64,000 nt of DNA from Bacteroidetes bacterium UBA7674 (GCA_002483105.1 DLHG01000010.1:226552-290551); one strand, 5' to 3'; positions 49,518-58,822 are shown, numbered from the stretch's first letter. The notes: generated by a model not told the origin, from the sequence alone. Numbers and translations are program-made.

Positions 49518-50393
49518 CTATCCTACGATCTGCGTCTTACCCGATATTTCCTTTATCACATCATCCAGTTCTTTCGCTGACTGGAGAATGTTCTTGTTTA
49601 TCTGGTGCTTTTCTTCCTCTGATACAGTAACATCCTCCAGCAACTGCACAAATCCCATCAGCGTAGCTAGCGGTGCGCGTACCACATGCGATTGCATATG
49701 CGCTATCTCCCTGAGTCTTTCGTTCTGCTTTTCTATGGCCGAAGTGTAATTCATACGGTCGGTAATGTCATTCACCAGCACCACTTTGGCCTTCATCCCA
49801 CGATACATTATTTCATTGCTGCGTATCTCTACCGTAACTATTTCTCCATTCTTCTTTATATGCTTGAATATACCACGGAAAACAAACTGCCCTTCGGCCT
49901 TGCTTGTTTCCATCGTCTCTATAAGTTTTGGCAACTCTTCCTTAGGCCTGATGTCTATAATGGTTTTGTCAAGGAACTCTTCCCTACTGTAACCATACTG
50001 TGTAGTAGCAGCATCATTTACTGCCAGGAAACGCAACGTGGCACAATCATACACCCATAGCGGCAACGGGCTGAGGCGAAACAAATCGCTATATCTTTTC
50101 TCTGAATCCTCAAGGGCAGCATTGATCTCTTCCAGTTTACTCACCTTACCTGCAAGTTGCTTATAGAACCAGTTCACCAGGCAGAACAAAAGCAAAGCAG
50201 TGAATGCCACGAAGAAAACACCCTTATAAGTCTGGAACCATGACAACGGAGAATCATCGTCAAGCACGTCCCGCAAAAACCTGTCGGTCAGAAATATCCA
50301 CAACAGCCCACAGGCCAGGTATATCAATGTTATTTTGAGGCTTCCTTTCAATACATTGGGGTTTAGGGAGTAAGGTATAAATAATTTATTCAA
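49518..50393 (-). CDS. Membrane PAS protein with DHp-like end, no ATPase domain
   Basis: A 291-residue protein with two TM helices (about 20-36 and 57-78), a PAS domain (about 98-215) and a C-terminal DHp-like helical pair with His236 in HMQSHVVRAPLA. It ends at residue 291, exactly where an HATPase_c domain would start. The DHp segment closely resembles that of the REC-PAS protein at 33697 (KLREIAxxQSHxVRxP pattern). It needs a partner kinase, or it regulates by binding. No response regulator is adjacent. Confidence 0.82.
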   Translation of the reverse strand: MNKLFIPYSLNPNVLKGSLKITLIYLACGLLWIFLTDRFLRDVLDDDSPLSWFQTYKGVFFVAFTALLLFCLVNWFYKQLAGKVSKLEEINAALEDSEKRYSDLFRLSPLPLWVYDCATLRFLAVNDAATTQYGYSREEFLDKTIIDIRPKEELPKLIETMETSKAEGQFVFRGIFKHIKKNGEIVTVEIRSNEIMYRGMKAKVVLVNDITDRMNYTSAIEKQNERLREIAHMQSHVVRAPLATLMGFVQLLEDVTVSEEEKHQINKNILQSAKELDDVIKEISGKTQIVG

Positions 50394-50409
50394 CTTTTAA
50401 CTATTCATT

Positions 50410-50442
50410 AAAAAAGCCCTACCGGTTGTTACCAGGAGGGCT
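50410..50442 (-). terminator. Terminator of the acyl-CoA dehydrogenase gene
   Basis: AGCCCT/AGGGCT arms (50415-50420 with 50437-50442) with additional inner pairing, followed by a T run on the minus strand. Confidence 0.7.
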
Positions 50443-50467
50443 GCTTTATTCATAAGTTGTTTGTAAA

Positions 50468-51610
50468 CTAGTCTTTCAATACCGTACGGCTGATAACGAT
50501 CTTCTGCACCTCGCTCGTTCCTTCATATATCTGCGTGATCTTAGCATCACGCATCAGGCGCTCTACGTGGAATTCTTTCACATAGCCGTAACCACCGTGT
50601 ATCTGCACTGCTTCACTCGTCACCCACTGCGCTATTTCAGAAGCATACAGCTTAGCCATAGATGCAGACAGCGTATAATCCTGTCCCTGGTCTTTAGTCC
50701 ATGCAGCTTTCAGGCACATCAGGCGGGCGCCTTCAATAGCCGTAGCCATATCCGCCAGTTTGAATGCGATGGCCTGGTGCTCATGCAGTTCCTTACCAAA
50801 GGCCTTACGCTCTTTAGAATATTTCAACGCCAGTTCATAAGCACCACTCGCTATACCCAGTGCCTGCGAAGCAATACCTATACGGCCACCCGCCAATACC
50901 TTCATAGCAAATGTAAAGCCGAAGCCATCATCGCCTATACGATTAGCTTTAGGCACTTTCACGTCCTGGAACATGATGCTGTGTGTATCACTACCACGGA
51001 TACCTAATTTATTTTCTTTACCACCGACAGTTACACCCGGCCAGTCTTTATGCACGATCAGTGCATTGATGCCCTTGTGTTTTTTATCAGGATAAGTCTG
51101 TGCTATTACTAAGTAGTAAGACGCTGTATTACCATTCGTGATCCAGTTCTTGGTACCGTTCAGCAGGTAATGGTCGCCCATATCCTCAGCAGTAGTGCGC
51201 TGAGAAGTAGCATCCGATCCCGCCTCTGGTTCGCTGAGCAGGAACGCGCCTAATTTTTGTCCTGATGCCAGTTCGGTCAGGTACGTTTGTTTTTGTTCTT
51301 CGTTACCATACGTTTCCAGTCCCCAGCATACCAGGGAGTTGTTCACGCTCATACATACTGAAGTGGAGGCATCTACCTTAGATATCTCTTCCATTGCCAG
51401 TACGTACGACATAGTATCCATTCCTGATCCACCATACTTAGGGTCAACCATCATCCCCAGGAAACCAAGTTCACCCAGTTTCTTTATTTGCTCAGTAGGG
51501 AACTTTTGGTGTTCATCACGCTCTATTACACCGGGTAATAATTCGGTACGTGCAAAATCACGGGCAGCTGCCTGAACGGATAATTGTTCTTCGGAAAGTT
51601 CGAAATTCAT
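50468..51610 (-). CDS. Acyl-CoA dehydrogenase
   Basis: A 380-residue flavoprotein of the short/medium-chain acyl-CoA dehydrogenase type. The substrate loop SEPEAGSDATSQ, the FAD segment GGRIGIASQALGIA, GGYGYVKEFHVERLMRDAK and the catalytic Glu in QIYEGTSEVQ are all intact. It oxidises acyl-CoA to enoyl-CoA, passing electrons to ETF. It resembles butyryl-CoA dehydrogenase-like ACADS proteins. It is monocistronic here, with its own terminator. Confidence 0.96.
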   Translation of the reverse strand: MNFELSEEQLSVQAAARDFARTELLPGVIERDEHQKFPTEQIKKLGELGFLGMMVDPKYGGSGMDTMSYVLAMEEISKVDASTSVCMSVNNSLVCWGLETYGNEEQKQTYLTELASGQKLGAFLLSEPEAGSDATSQRTTAEDMGDHYLLNGTKNWITNGNTASYYLVIAQTYPDKKHKGINALIVHKDWPGVTVGGKENKLGIRGSDTHSIMFQDVKVPKANRIGDDGFGFTFAMKVLAGGRIGIASQALGIASGAYELALKYSKERKAFGKELHEHQAIAFKLADMATAIEGARLMCLKAAWTKDQGQDYTLSASMAKLYASEIAQWVTSEAVQIHGGYGYVKEFHVERLMRDAKITQIYEGTSEVQKIVISRTVLKD

Positions 51611-51718
51611 ATTATGAGGATGGATATTTGTCTAAAGCCTAGACTGCAAATGTAACAGAAAACTAAGGGAATGCAAAACCGCTCACCACAAGAATTATTA
51701 GTCTGGAGAGACTATTTG

Positions 51719-52159
51719 TTAATGTTTTATACCGTTGAAGGTTAGGGTTGAGACATTAGAGGCGTTTGGTGAGCTTCCATGATTGTATATTTCAACTTTT
51801 ATCGATTTTATCTGCGGGTTCAACCACACTTCTTTCCGATAACCTGCACTATTGTATAAATAATATCCCGAATCGCTATAGGTAAATACCATATTAGAGT
51901 CAGAAGATGATATCCCGACAATAAATGTGCCATTCTCTAAGGCAGAAACAATTACAGTATCTATATAAGTAGTGTCACCACTCCCCTGATTTGGCGGCGG
52001 ATTTTGAGGATTATTCCACGACCAGTGATGATAAGTATTGCCTATGTATTGCCCTGTAATATCATCTACTGTATATAATTCCCCTTGGGGGTTATCTTTT
52101 TTGCAGGAAAAAAGTGCTAATGCTATTGCTCCTATCACGAAGAATTGCTTAACCATCAT
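51719..52159 (-). CDS. Hypothetical lipoprotein
   Basis: A 146-residue precursor with lipobox LFSC (Cys19), then CKKDNPQGE. The mature part is a beta domain with YTVDDITGQYIGNTYHHWSW and a repetitive Asn/Pro/Gly stretch (NNPQNPPPNQGSG). No named family. Two ATGs are adjacent at the start (52157-52159 and 52154-52156). Confidence 0.68.
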   Translation of the reverse strand: MMVKQFFVIGAIALALFSCKKDNPQGELYTVDDITGQYIGNTYHHWSWNNPQNPPPNQGSGDTTYIDTVIVSALENGTFIVGISSSDSNMVFTYSDSGYYLYNSAGYRKEVWLNPQIKSIKVEIYNHGSSPNASNVSTLTFNGIKH

Positions 52160-52232
52160 CTACTAATTTACAGTTTTTTGTTTATGGAAACCCATTTTTT
52201 CCGCATCTTTAGTACAGAAACCAAGTCCATAT

Positions 52233-52802
52233 TTGGAAGCGAACAGCAAATACAACTCCCTGGCCGACGAAGACCTGCTGAAGCTGCACCGCAGCAGCAG
52301 GGGCAATGAGTGCCTGGGGCATCTGCTGCAACGGTACACCACTTTGTTGCTCGGTGTGGGCATGAAGTACCTGAAGGATAAAGACGAAGCACAGGATGCT
52401 GTCCAACAGGTCTTCCTCAAAGCCATCACCCATCTGCCTGAGGGAGAGATACTGAACTTCAAAGGCTGGCTGTATATACTAATGCGCAACCACTGCCTGC
52501 AAATGCTAAGGGGCGCCCATCATAAGACAGATGAACAGGTACTCAACAACCTCAGCGACAACATTGGCGCCGACAAAGAAGAGCTGCTGGCGAAAGAAGC
52601 TACGCTCATGCAAATGAACGAAGCCCTGCAAGAACTGGGCGAAGAGCAAAAAGTAGCAGTAGTGTCATTCTATATTAAAAAATTGAGCTACCAGCAGATA
52701 ATGGAACAGACAGGGTTTACCTTTACGCAGGTAAAGAGCTATATTCAGAACGGGAAAAGGAATTTAAAGATCATTCTACTCAGGAAAATGGGTAAACAAT
52801 AA
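52233..52802 (+). CDS. ECF-type sigma factor
   Basis: A 189-residue sigma-70 family protein, region 2 in LLGVGMKYLKDKDEAQDAVQ and region 4 in LGEEQKVAVVSFYIKKLSYQ with a helix-turn-helix at YQQIMEQTGFTFTQVKSYIQ. No ATG is available, and TTG at 52233 is the best start. It is joined without spacing to the small membrane-protein gene at 52803 (TAA-ATG), as expected for a sigma/anti-sigma pair. Downstream genes (GldM-C-like and VIT/vWA proteins) may be its targets. Confidence 0.88.
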   Translation: MEANSKYNSLADEDLLKLHRSSRGNECLGHLLQRYTTLLLGVGMKYLKDKDEAQDAVQQVFLKAITHLPEGEILNFKGWLYILMRNHCLQMLRGAHHKTDEQVLNNLSDNIGADKEELLAKEATLMQMNEALQELGEEQKVAVVSFYIKKLSYQQIMEQTGFTFTQVKSYIQNGKRNLKIILLRKMGKQ

Positions 52803-53159
52803 ATGAGCGAGCTGAACGACATATTATCCTCCTCCGGAAACGGCAAAGGCAAGTTGCCCGACGAGAAGCTGATGGCTTATCTCGAAGGCAAACTCAGCCC
52901 CGAAGAACAACACGAGGTGGAAGAGTGGCTTTCGGGTGAAGGGATGGAAAGTGATGCCCTGGAGGGATTGCAGGCACTTGCTCCTGAGGAAACAAAGAAG
53001 GCGGTTGGCAAAATAAACTATGACCTGAGAAAAGAACTCGGGGCACGCAATAAAAGGCGCACAAAACACATTAAAGATAATAAGTGGAGCTGGTTGGCTA
53101 TTCTGATCGTTCTGATGCTCGCAATTGTTTGCTATATTGCCATTAGGGTTGCAACCTGA
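52803..53159 (+). CDS. Anti-sigma-like single-TM protein
   Basis: A 118-residue protein with an acidic cytoplasmic N-terminus (residues 1-75; DEKLMAYLEGKLSPEEQHEVE) and one TM helix (about 95-115) near the C-terminus. The segment LMAYLEGKLSPEEQHEVEEW is the typical start of Bacteroidota anti-sigma domains, which bind the ECF factor; the gene follows the sigma gene directly. No zinc-binding HxxxCxxC is present. Confidence 0.75.
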   Translation: MSELNDILSSSGNGKGKLPDEKLMAYLEGKLSPEEQHEVEEWLSGEGMESDALEGLQALAPEETKKAVGKINYDLRKELGARNKRRTKHIKDNKWSWLAILIVLMLAIVCYIAIRVAT

Positions 53160-53205
53160 TAGAGACGATTTTAGTAAATAGTAAAAACGTAGAAAGAGAA
53201 AGGTG

Positions 53206-53883
53206 ATGCGAAAATTTGTGTTATTCATTTTACTGCTTCTTGCAGGAAACATTCTATATGCCGCAGACGATAGCCTGAAAATAAATGTGCGCAATAAATG
53301 GTGCAGCAATAAGGATACTATTATTGTTTATGAGGGCGGCTTTAACCTGATCCAGGTATATGGCAAAGACATAGACCCGAAAGATGTTCGGCTGCGTAGC
53401 TCCAGCGGCAAGCTGAAGCTCGGTGACATAGAGATCAAAGGCGATACCGCCAATGCCATGGCCATGCCTATGGAAAATGATGGCAACTATACACTTTCAG
53501 TAGTAGATAGAAAATCCGGTAGAACGGTAAAAGAAGTAAAGGTATATGCCGACAAACTACCCGAACCACGCGCCCAACTGGGCAACAAAGTAAAAGGCGG
53601 ACTGGTAGATAAAAAGGATCTGCTGGAACAGGATTATGTAAGAGTGTATTATCTCAATTCCAGCTATTGTTATCCTTACAAAATACTGGGCTATACCTTC
53701 AAGGCAAAAAAGGGAAATGTCCCTATGCAGAAAGAAGTAGCCGGCCACAATATCCCCACAGACATAAAGATGCTCATGAAGGACCTTCCTAAGAACGGCG
53801 TGGCGGAGTTCACCGATATACTGGCCGTTTGTCCTGAGTGCTACGAGAAGAAACTGAAGGACATTAAAATTGTGATAAAATAG
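53206..53883 (+). CDS. Stand-alone GldM C-terminal-domain-like periplasmic protein
   Basis: A 225-residue exported protein. The signal peptide is about MRKFVLFILLLLAGNILYAA. The mature chain has two beta domains: the first (KWCSNKDTIIVYEGGFNLIQ) and the second, starting at LPEPRAQLGNKVKGGLVDKK, which follows the pattern of the last domains of GldM, the T9SS inner-membrane motor protein (GG, a strand, then DLPKNGVAEFTDILAVCPEC, KDIKIVIK). GldM's TM and coiled regions are absent. It lies 46 bp after the anti-sigma-like gene. It may act as a T9SS accessory or competitor. Confidence 0.6.
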   Translation: MRKFVLFILLLLAGNILYAADDSLKINVRNKWCSNKDTIIVYEGGFNLIQVYGKDIDPKDVRLRSSSGKLKLGDIEIKGDTANAMAMPMENDGNYTLSVVDRKSGRTVKEVKVYADKLPEPRAQLGNKVKGGLVDKKDLLEQDYVRVYYLNSSYCYPYKILGYTFKAKKGNVPMQKEVAGHNIPTDIKMLMKDLPKNGVAEFTDILAVCPECYEKKLKDIKIVIK

Positions 53884-54043
53884 GTCATTTCTAAGATCGC
53901 CGCAATAACGCATTTCATTCCTGATTTATTGTGTCAATCACGCAAAAAAATTATCTTTTAGTTATTTTTCACTAAAGTCTAACATAGTGTTGCAGACCTG
54001 CGTCTATCGGTTAAGTCTATTCTTTACCTAAACAATACCTGCA

Positions 54044-56155
54044 ATGAAAAAAGTTCTTTCACTAGCGCTACTCTTTTTGTTTATCGGCGCACTCGCATTT
54101 GCCGGATCTGGCAACAACAACTACATGGTACATAATGTACCCAACTGGAACCAACGTGCTGATGACAACATCACTAACGTACTGATGGAAGTTTGGCCTA
54201 AAGGCTTATATGCCGACATAGAGCTGACACTTACTTTGCAAGGCAACAACCTCACAACTAGTCAAGGCGACTCCCTGCAAGGTATCCTCAAGTTTGAACT
54301 ACCTCCTAATTCCTTTATACACGACTCATGGCTTTGGCTGAACGACTCTATTATTATATCTGCTTCTATAATAGAACGCAGCAAGGCTATCCAGATATAC
54401 AGCGGATATATACAACAAAGACAAGACCCTTCTCTCTTACTAAAGACAGGAGCCAACACTTACCAACTTAATGTCTTCCCGATCACCAACACATACGCCC
54501 GTAAAGTAAAGATCACCTTCTCAACACTCATGACACAAAAAGGAGACAAGGCTATACTCTCTCTACCCACTGACATTCTCTGCGCGTCACAAAACAAACC
54601 CGATTTCTTAGCATTGATACACACCAATGACGCCTATACTACTCCGGGCTTCACTAATACCAACTTCAACAATTATGTGATCAACACATCTAACGATCTG
54701 TATCTCCTGGAAATTCCACCAACTGCCTATGGTACCGACAGACCACTGGATCTCGCATATACTACCACTAACACTCCTACCCTCACTATATACCCTACGA
54801 ATGCTAACGAAGGTGTTTATGAACTGAAAATGCCTGTTGAAAACCCAACGACAGCACCACGTCACCTTAGTATTATTCTCGATCACCGCCCTACAGGACA
54901 ATGGGGCTACAGTTCGGTGTACTCATTTGCAGAGATCAAAAAAAAGTTGCGGACGTTCCTGTTAACCAATTGTTCACCTACAGATTCTTTCAACGTATTC
55001 TATACTCACGACAATACTGTTATACAGGCATACTCAGGCTGGGAAGCTATAACCCCCTCTGCCGTGAACAGCTTATCCGATAATATGCCCAATACTATTA
55101 CTAGTGATGCCGCTAAATTCAAATCTTTATTAGAAACCGGTATTATTTTCGGACAGACAAAACTATCACAGGAAGAACACACCATACTTATCACCAACAA
55201 TTCCGACTATACAAGTCTTCCGCAAGCAAGTCAGCTATTCACCGGTGTGCAAAATACCGTAGGTACATTCACCAATAAAATAAGTGTGCTGAACTATGCC
55301 ACATATACCACCAGCTCTTATGGCAGCCCTATATTATTCAATAATTTCTGCGCCACATCAGGAGGAACACATTTTAAGATAGAAGGGTATTTCTATGATG
55401 GCTACCTGGGAAAATACACTTACGACCTGGATGTGTTGTCTATAATGAAGGGCATCCTTAACTACATGTCGGGCGGTTACAACTCATACAATGTCACACT
55501 CCCACTCAGTGGGTTTGCATATAATTCATACAATCCCCAAGGCACCAACAAATACTATACCGCTCAACCATATGCTGAAATAGGCAAGTATTACGGCACT
55601 ATCAACACCGGCAACACCACTATTGAATATGCAGGTCAAAACGGACCGGCAAGCCACCAGGTTACGATCAACACTATTGACCTCGGAACAAAGCACCAAA
55701 TGCGCAGTTGGGTGAATAATTATCTCTTAGACCTTGAAGGCATGAATAACTCCCTGCTCTATAGTGAGATACTGGACTCAAGTATCAAAAACAGGGTATT
55801 GTGTTACGAAACAGCATTCCTTGCTCTTGAAAACGGAGATACAGTAAGCGGCGATACCATTAAAGTAGCGGCATCTACTGAAGTAGAAAATGTAAATAAT
55901 AAAACCATTACCAAAGTAAAAGCTTACCCTAATCCTTTCCACGGTAGCCTGACTATAGAAAGTCCTGAAGAAATAGAAGAAATAGTAGTGTATGATATCA
56001 CCGGCAGATTGGCCTTCCATCATAAAGACCTGAAAAGCAAAACCTTTACATGGAACGGGCAAAACAACCAGGGCGAAAGCCTGAGTGAAGGGGTGTACTT
56101 TATCAAGGTTCGATATAAAGACAAGCTCGAAACAATTAAGGTGGTGAAGATGTAA
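54044..56155 (+). CDS. VIT/vWA-like T9SS sorting-domain protein
   Basis: A 703-residue secreted protein. The signal peptide ends near FAGS (residue 22). It is followed by a VIT-like domain (about 40-180, GLYADIELTLTLQGNN with DSLQGILKFELPP), a vWA-like region whose MIDAS is degenerate (LSIILDHRPTGQ where DxSxS is expected), and a T9SS sorting domain (VKAYPNPFHGSLTIE) at the C-terminus. It is probably a cell-surface protein. The first-domain pattern suggests interaction with another protein. It is separated by 160 bp from the GldM-C-like gene and closes the ECF locus. Confidence 0.82.
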   Translation: MKKVLSLALLFLFIGALAFAGSGNNNYMVHNVPNWNQRADDNITNVLMEVWPKGLYADIELTLTLQGNNLTTSQGDSLQGILKFELPPNSFIHDSWLWLNDSIIISASIIERSKAIQIYSGYIQQRQDPSLLLKTGANTYQLNVFPITNTYARKVKITFSTLMTQKGDKAILSLPTDILCASQNKPDFLALIHTNDAYTTPGFTNTNFNNYVINTSNDLYLLEIPPTAYGTDRPLDLAYTTTNTPTLTIYPTNANEGVYELKMPVENPTTAPRHLSIILDHRPTGQWGYSSVYSFAEIKKKLRTFLLTNCSPTDSFNVFYTHDNTVIQAYSGWEAITPSAVNSLSDNMPNTITSDAAKFKSLLETGIIFGQTKLSQEEHTILITNNSDYTSLPQASQLFTGVQNTVGTFTNKISVLNYATYTTSSYGSPILFNNFCATSGGTHFKIEGYFYDGYLGKYTYDLDVLSIMKGILNYMSGGYNSYNVTLPLSGFAYNSYNPQGTNKYYTAQPYAEIGKYYGTINTGNTTIEYAGQNGPASHQVTINTIDLGTKHQMRSWVNNYLLDLEGMNNSLLYSEILDSSIKNRVLCYETAFLALENGDTVSGDTIKVAASTEVENVNNKTITKVKAYPNPFHGSLTIESPEEIEEIVVYDITGRLAFHHKDLKSKTFTWNGQNNQGESLSEGVYFIKVRYKDKLETIKVVKM

Positions 56156-56191
56156 GCCACAAACAAAAGTGATCACATTAAATTTTTAGTT

Positions 56192-56222
56192 AAAACCGCC
56201 TCCTTCCGGGAGGCGGTTTTAT
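56192..56222 (+). terminator. Terminator of the VIT/vWA T9SS gene
   Basis: A 12-bp perfect stem AAAACCGCCTCC/GGAGGCGGTTTT (56192-56203 with 56209-56220) ending in a T run. Confidence 0.92.
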
Positions 56223-56289
56223 ATATAACTCCGCCAAAAATCGTACCTTGCAATAGCCTTTTTACAGGCTGTTATTAATTGTTTTTGTC

Positions 56290-57504
56290 ATGCCACTTTC
56301 AGGTAAGAAAATAGTATTGGCCGTTACGGGCAGCATCGCCGCTTACAAGACACCACAACTGGTGCGCTTACTGATAAAGGCAGGTGCGCAGGTGAGGGTC
56401 ATTACTACCAAAGCCGCAGAGGATTTTGTAAGCCCGCTGGCTTTAGCCACGGTATCTAAAAACCCGGTCCTGAGCAATGTAAGCGATGGCGCGGCATGGA
56501 ACAATCACGTAGAGCTCGGCCTGTGGGCAGACGCTATGCTGATAGCACCCTGTAGTGCCAATACATTAGCCAAACTGGCTCATGGCATGTGCGACAACCT
56601 CGTTTGCGCCGTTTACCTTTCTGCCCGTTGCCCTGTATTCTTAGCTCCGGCTATGGATGAGGATATGTGGCTGCACCCTGCTACAAGAGAAAATATCAAA
56701 ACAGTTCACTCTTATGGCAATCAACTGCTGCCGGTAGGTCACGGAGAACTGGCCAGCGGATTAATAGGCGAAGGCCGTATGGCTGAGCCTGAAGATATCG
56801 TGAAGCACCTGGCTCATTACTTCTCTGACAACAACAAGCCGCTGAAAGGACAAAACGCACTGGTAACCGCAGGCCCTACTTATGAAAGGCTCGATCCCGT
56901 TCGCTTTATAGGGAATTTCTCTACAGGCAAAATGGGTATCGCCATCGCAGAAGCACTGGCAGAGAAAGGCGCGAAGGTTTGCCTGGTACTCGGCCCTACC
57001 CACCTCCGCACTTATCACCCTAATATAAAAACAATACATGTAGAAAGCGCAGGCGAGATGCACGATGCCTCTACAAAGGCTTTCTTCAATACCGATATTG
57101 CTGTGCTTGCTGCTGCCGTAGCCGATTATATGCCGGAAGAAGTGGCAGCCGAGAAAATAAAAAAACAGGATACTACGTTAAACTTACAGCTGACCAAGAC
57201 ACCTGATATACTTTCTTCCCTGGGCAAAGTAAAAACACACAACCAGTTGTTGGTGGGTTTTGCACTGGAAACAACCAATGAAGAAAGCAATGCCATAGAG
57301 AAAATGAACAAGAAGAACGCGGACATGATCGTACTGAATTCTCTACGGGACGAAGGTGCAGGTTTTGGACACGACACGAATAAGATCACATTGATAGGCA
57401 AGGCAGGTTTTAAAAAAACCTTCCCGCTGCTGAGCAAACAGGAAGCTGCTGTTGCTATTGTAAACCATATACTGGAATTAAGACATGCTGAAAAAACTGT
57501 TTAG
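56290..57504 (+). CDS. coaBC: Bifunctional phosphopantothenoylcysteine decarboxylase/phosphopantothenate-cysteine ligase
   Basis: A 404-residue fusion enzyme of coenzyme A synthesis. The N-terminal CoaC flavoprotein (1-175) shows GSIAAYKTPQLVRLL, the catalytic His in WNNHVELG, APCSANTLAKLA and PAMDEDMW; the C-terminal CoaB (185-400) has TAGPTYERLDPVRFIGNFS and ADYMPEE. It produces 4'-phosphopantetheine from phosphopantothenate and cysteine. The last 20 bp overlap the porD start, a Bacteroidota gene order. Confidence 0.98.
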   Translation: MPLSGKKIVLAVTGSIAAYKTPQLVRLLIKAGAQVRVITTKAAEDFVSPLALATVSKNPVLSNVSDGAAWNNHVELGLWADAMLIAPCSANTLAKLAHGMCDNLVCAVYLSARCPVFLAPAMDEDMWLHPATRENIKTVHSYGNQLLPVGHGELASGLIGEGRMAEPEDIVKHLAHYFSDNNKPLKGQNALVTAGPTYERLDPVRFIGNFSTGKMGIAIAEALAEKGAKVCLVLGPTHLRTYHPNIKTIHVESAGEMHDASTKAFFNTDIAVLAAAVADYMPEEVAAEKIKKQDTTLNLQLTKTPDILSSLGKVKTHNQLLVGFALETTNEESNAIEKMNKKNADMIVLNSLRDEGAGFGHDTNKITLIGKAGFKKTFPLLSKQEAAVAIVNHILELRHAEKTV

Positions 57505-58408
57505 TATCATAGTCCCCTGCTTCATTACTGCTGCAGCAAGCGCGCAGGAGTTGAAGTGTATAGTAAAGGTAATGGCAGACCGCATACAGGGTGTTGACCC
57601 GCAGGTCTTCCTTACTATGGAGAAGAGTATCTCCGATTTTATGAATACCCGCAAGTGGACAACCGATGAATTTACGCCTGCAGAAAAGATCAACTGTAAC
57701 ATACTGATAAATATTACTAAGCGTACCAGCACCGATGGTAATGGCTTTTCTGCCACCATGAGTGTCAGCTCAACGAGGCCCGTCTATAATTCAGATTACT
57801 CCTCCCCTACCGTCAACTACCAGGATAGAGACCTTGTTTTCAGTTATTCAGAATTTAACCCGCTCCAGTTTGACGACAACCGTATCGTGCAAACAACAGC
57901 TATGGGTTCTAACCTAACCGCAGTACTGGCATTTTACGCCTATATCATTATCGGTTTAGACTACGAAAGCTTCTCACCAAACGGTGGCACTCCGCACTTC
58001 AAGCGCGCATTGAATATTGTGAACAATGCCCCCGAGGACGGAAAAAACATACCCGGATGGAAAGCAGTTGAAAATAACAGAAACCGCTACTGGATCATCG
58101 ACCAACTGCTCAACACCCGTTTCCAGGAGATACGCAATTACTGGTACACTTATCACCGCGAGGGGCTGGACAATATGTTCCTGAAGCCGGAAGATGCTAA
58201 AAAGAAGATTCTTGGAGGTCTCAGTAAACTGCAACAAGTGCAAAAGGAAAACCCCGGTAGCATACTTATGCAGTTCATCTTCGCTGCTAAGAGTGATGAA
58301 GTGATAAAAATGGTTAACACACTGGCTAAACCGGATCGTGCACAGTATGCTACGATGCTGGCACAAATAGATATCTCTAACGTATCTAAATACAACAATC
58401 TTAAATAA
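57485..58408 (+). CDS. porD: Type IX secretion system protein PorD (DUF4835)
   Basis: A 307-residue exported protein of the DUF4835/PorD family, one of the accessory proteins required for type IX secretion. A signal peptide ends at ASAQ (residue 21), followed by ELKCIVKVMADRIQGVDPQVF, IPGWKAVENNRNRYWIIDQLL and YRHEGLD-like helices. It is periplasmic or inner-face outer membrane. The gene overlaps coaBC and is adjacent to DUF4296. This supports active T9SS and fits the four T9SS-tailed proteins in the window. Confidence 0.93.
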   Translation: MLKKLFSIIVPCFITAAASAQELKCIVKVMADRIQGVDPQVFLTMEKSISDFMNTRKWTTDEFTPAEKINCNILINITKRTSTDGNGFSATMSVSSTRPVYNSDYSSPTVNYQDRDLVFSYSEFNPLQFDDNRIVQTTAMGSNLTAVLAFYAYIIIGLDYESFSPNGGTPHFKRALNIVNNAPEDGKNIPGWKAVENNRNRYWIIDQLLNTRFQEIRNYWYTYHREGLDNMFLKPEDAKKKILGGLSKLQQVQKENPGSILMQFIFAAKSDEVIKMVNTLAKPDRAQYATMLAQIDISNVSKYNNLK

Positions 58409-58822
58409 GTGAGGCTTCGTTATTTCACCATCATACTTTGCGCGATAGCGCTACTGTCTTCCTGCGAGGTAGAAGATGCTGTACCTGTTACCAATATCCC
58501 GTCTAAAACGTTCGAGAAGATACTCTACGACATGCAAATGGCGGATGTGTACAGCCAGTCGGTAAGAAAAGATACAACAGAAAGCTACGGAGTAAAAAAT
58601 CAGGATTCTCTGTCAAGATATTACAATGAAATATTCGCTCATTATAATGTTACATACGAGCAATTCAATACTACCATGCAATGGCACAAGGAACACCCTA
58701 TGAGTCTTGACTCTATTTACAACAATGTACTAACGCGTGTCAGCGCAGAAGAAGAAAAGTATAAATACCTGCAGCCGGGACAGAAAACAGACTCTGTTAC
58801 TTCAGCCGTTCCAGTGCTGTAG
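58409..58822 (+). CDS. DUF4296 family lipoprotein
   Basis: A 137-residue lipoprotein starting with GTG directly after the porD stop. Lipobox LSSC (Cys19), then the family motif PSKTFEKILYDMQMADVY and the helical YNEIFAHYNVTYEQFNTTMQW. Function is unknown. It is the third gene of the coaBC-porD operon; its end overlaps the convergent aminotransferase gene by 26 bp. Confidence 0.88.
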   Translation: MRLRYFTIILCAIALLSSCEVEDAVPVTNIPSKTFEKILYDMQMADVYSQSVRKDTTESYGVKNQDSLSRYYNEIFAHYNVTYEQFNTTMQWHKEHPMSLDSIYNNVLTRVSAEEEKYKYLQPGQKTDSVTSAVPVL

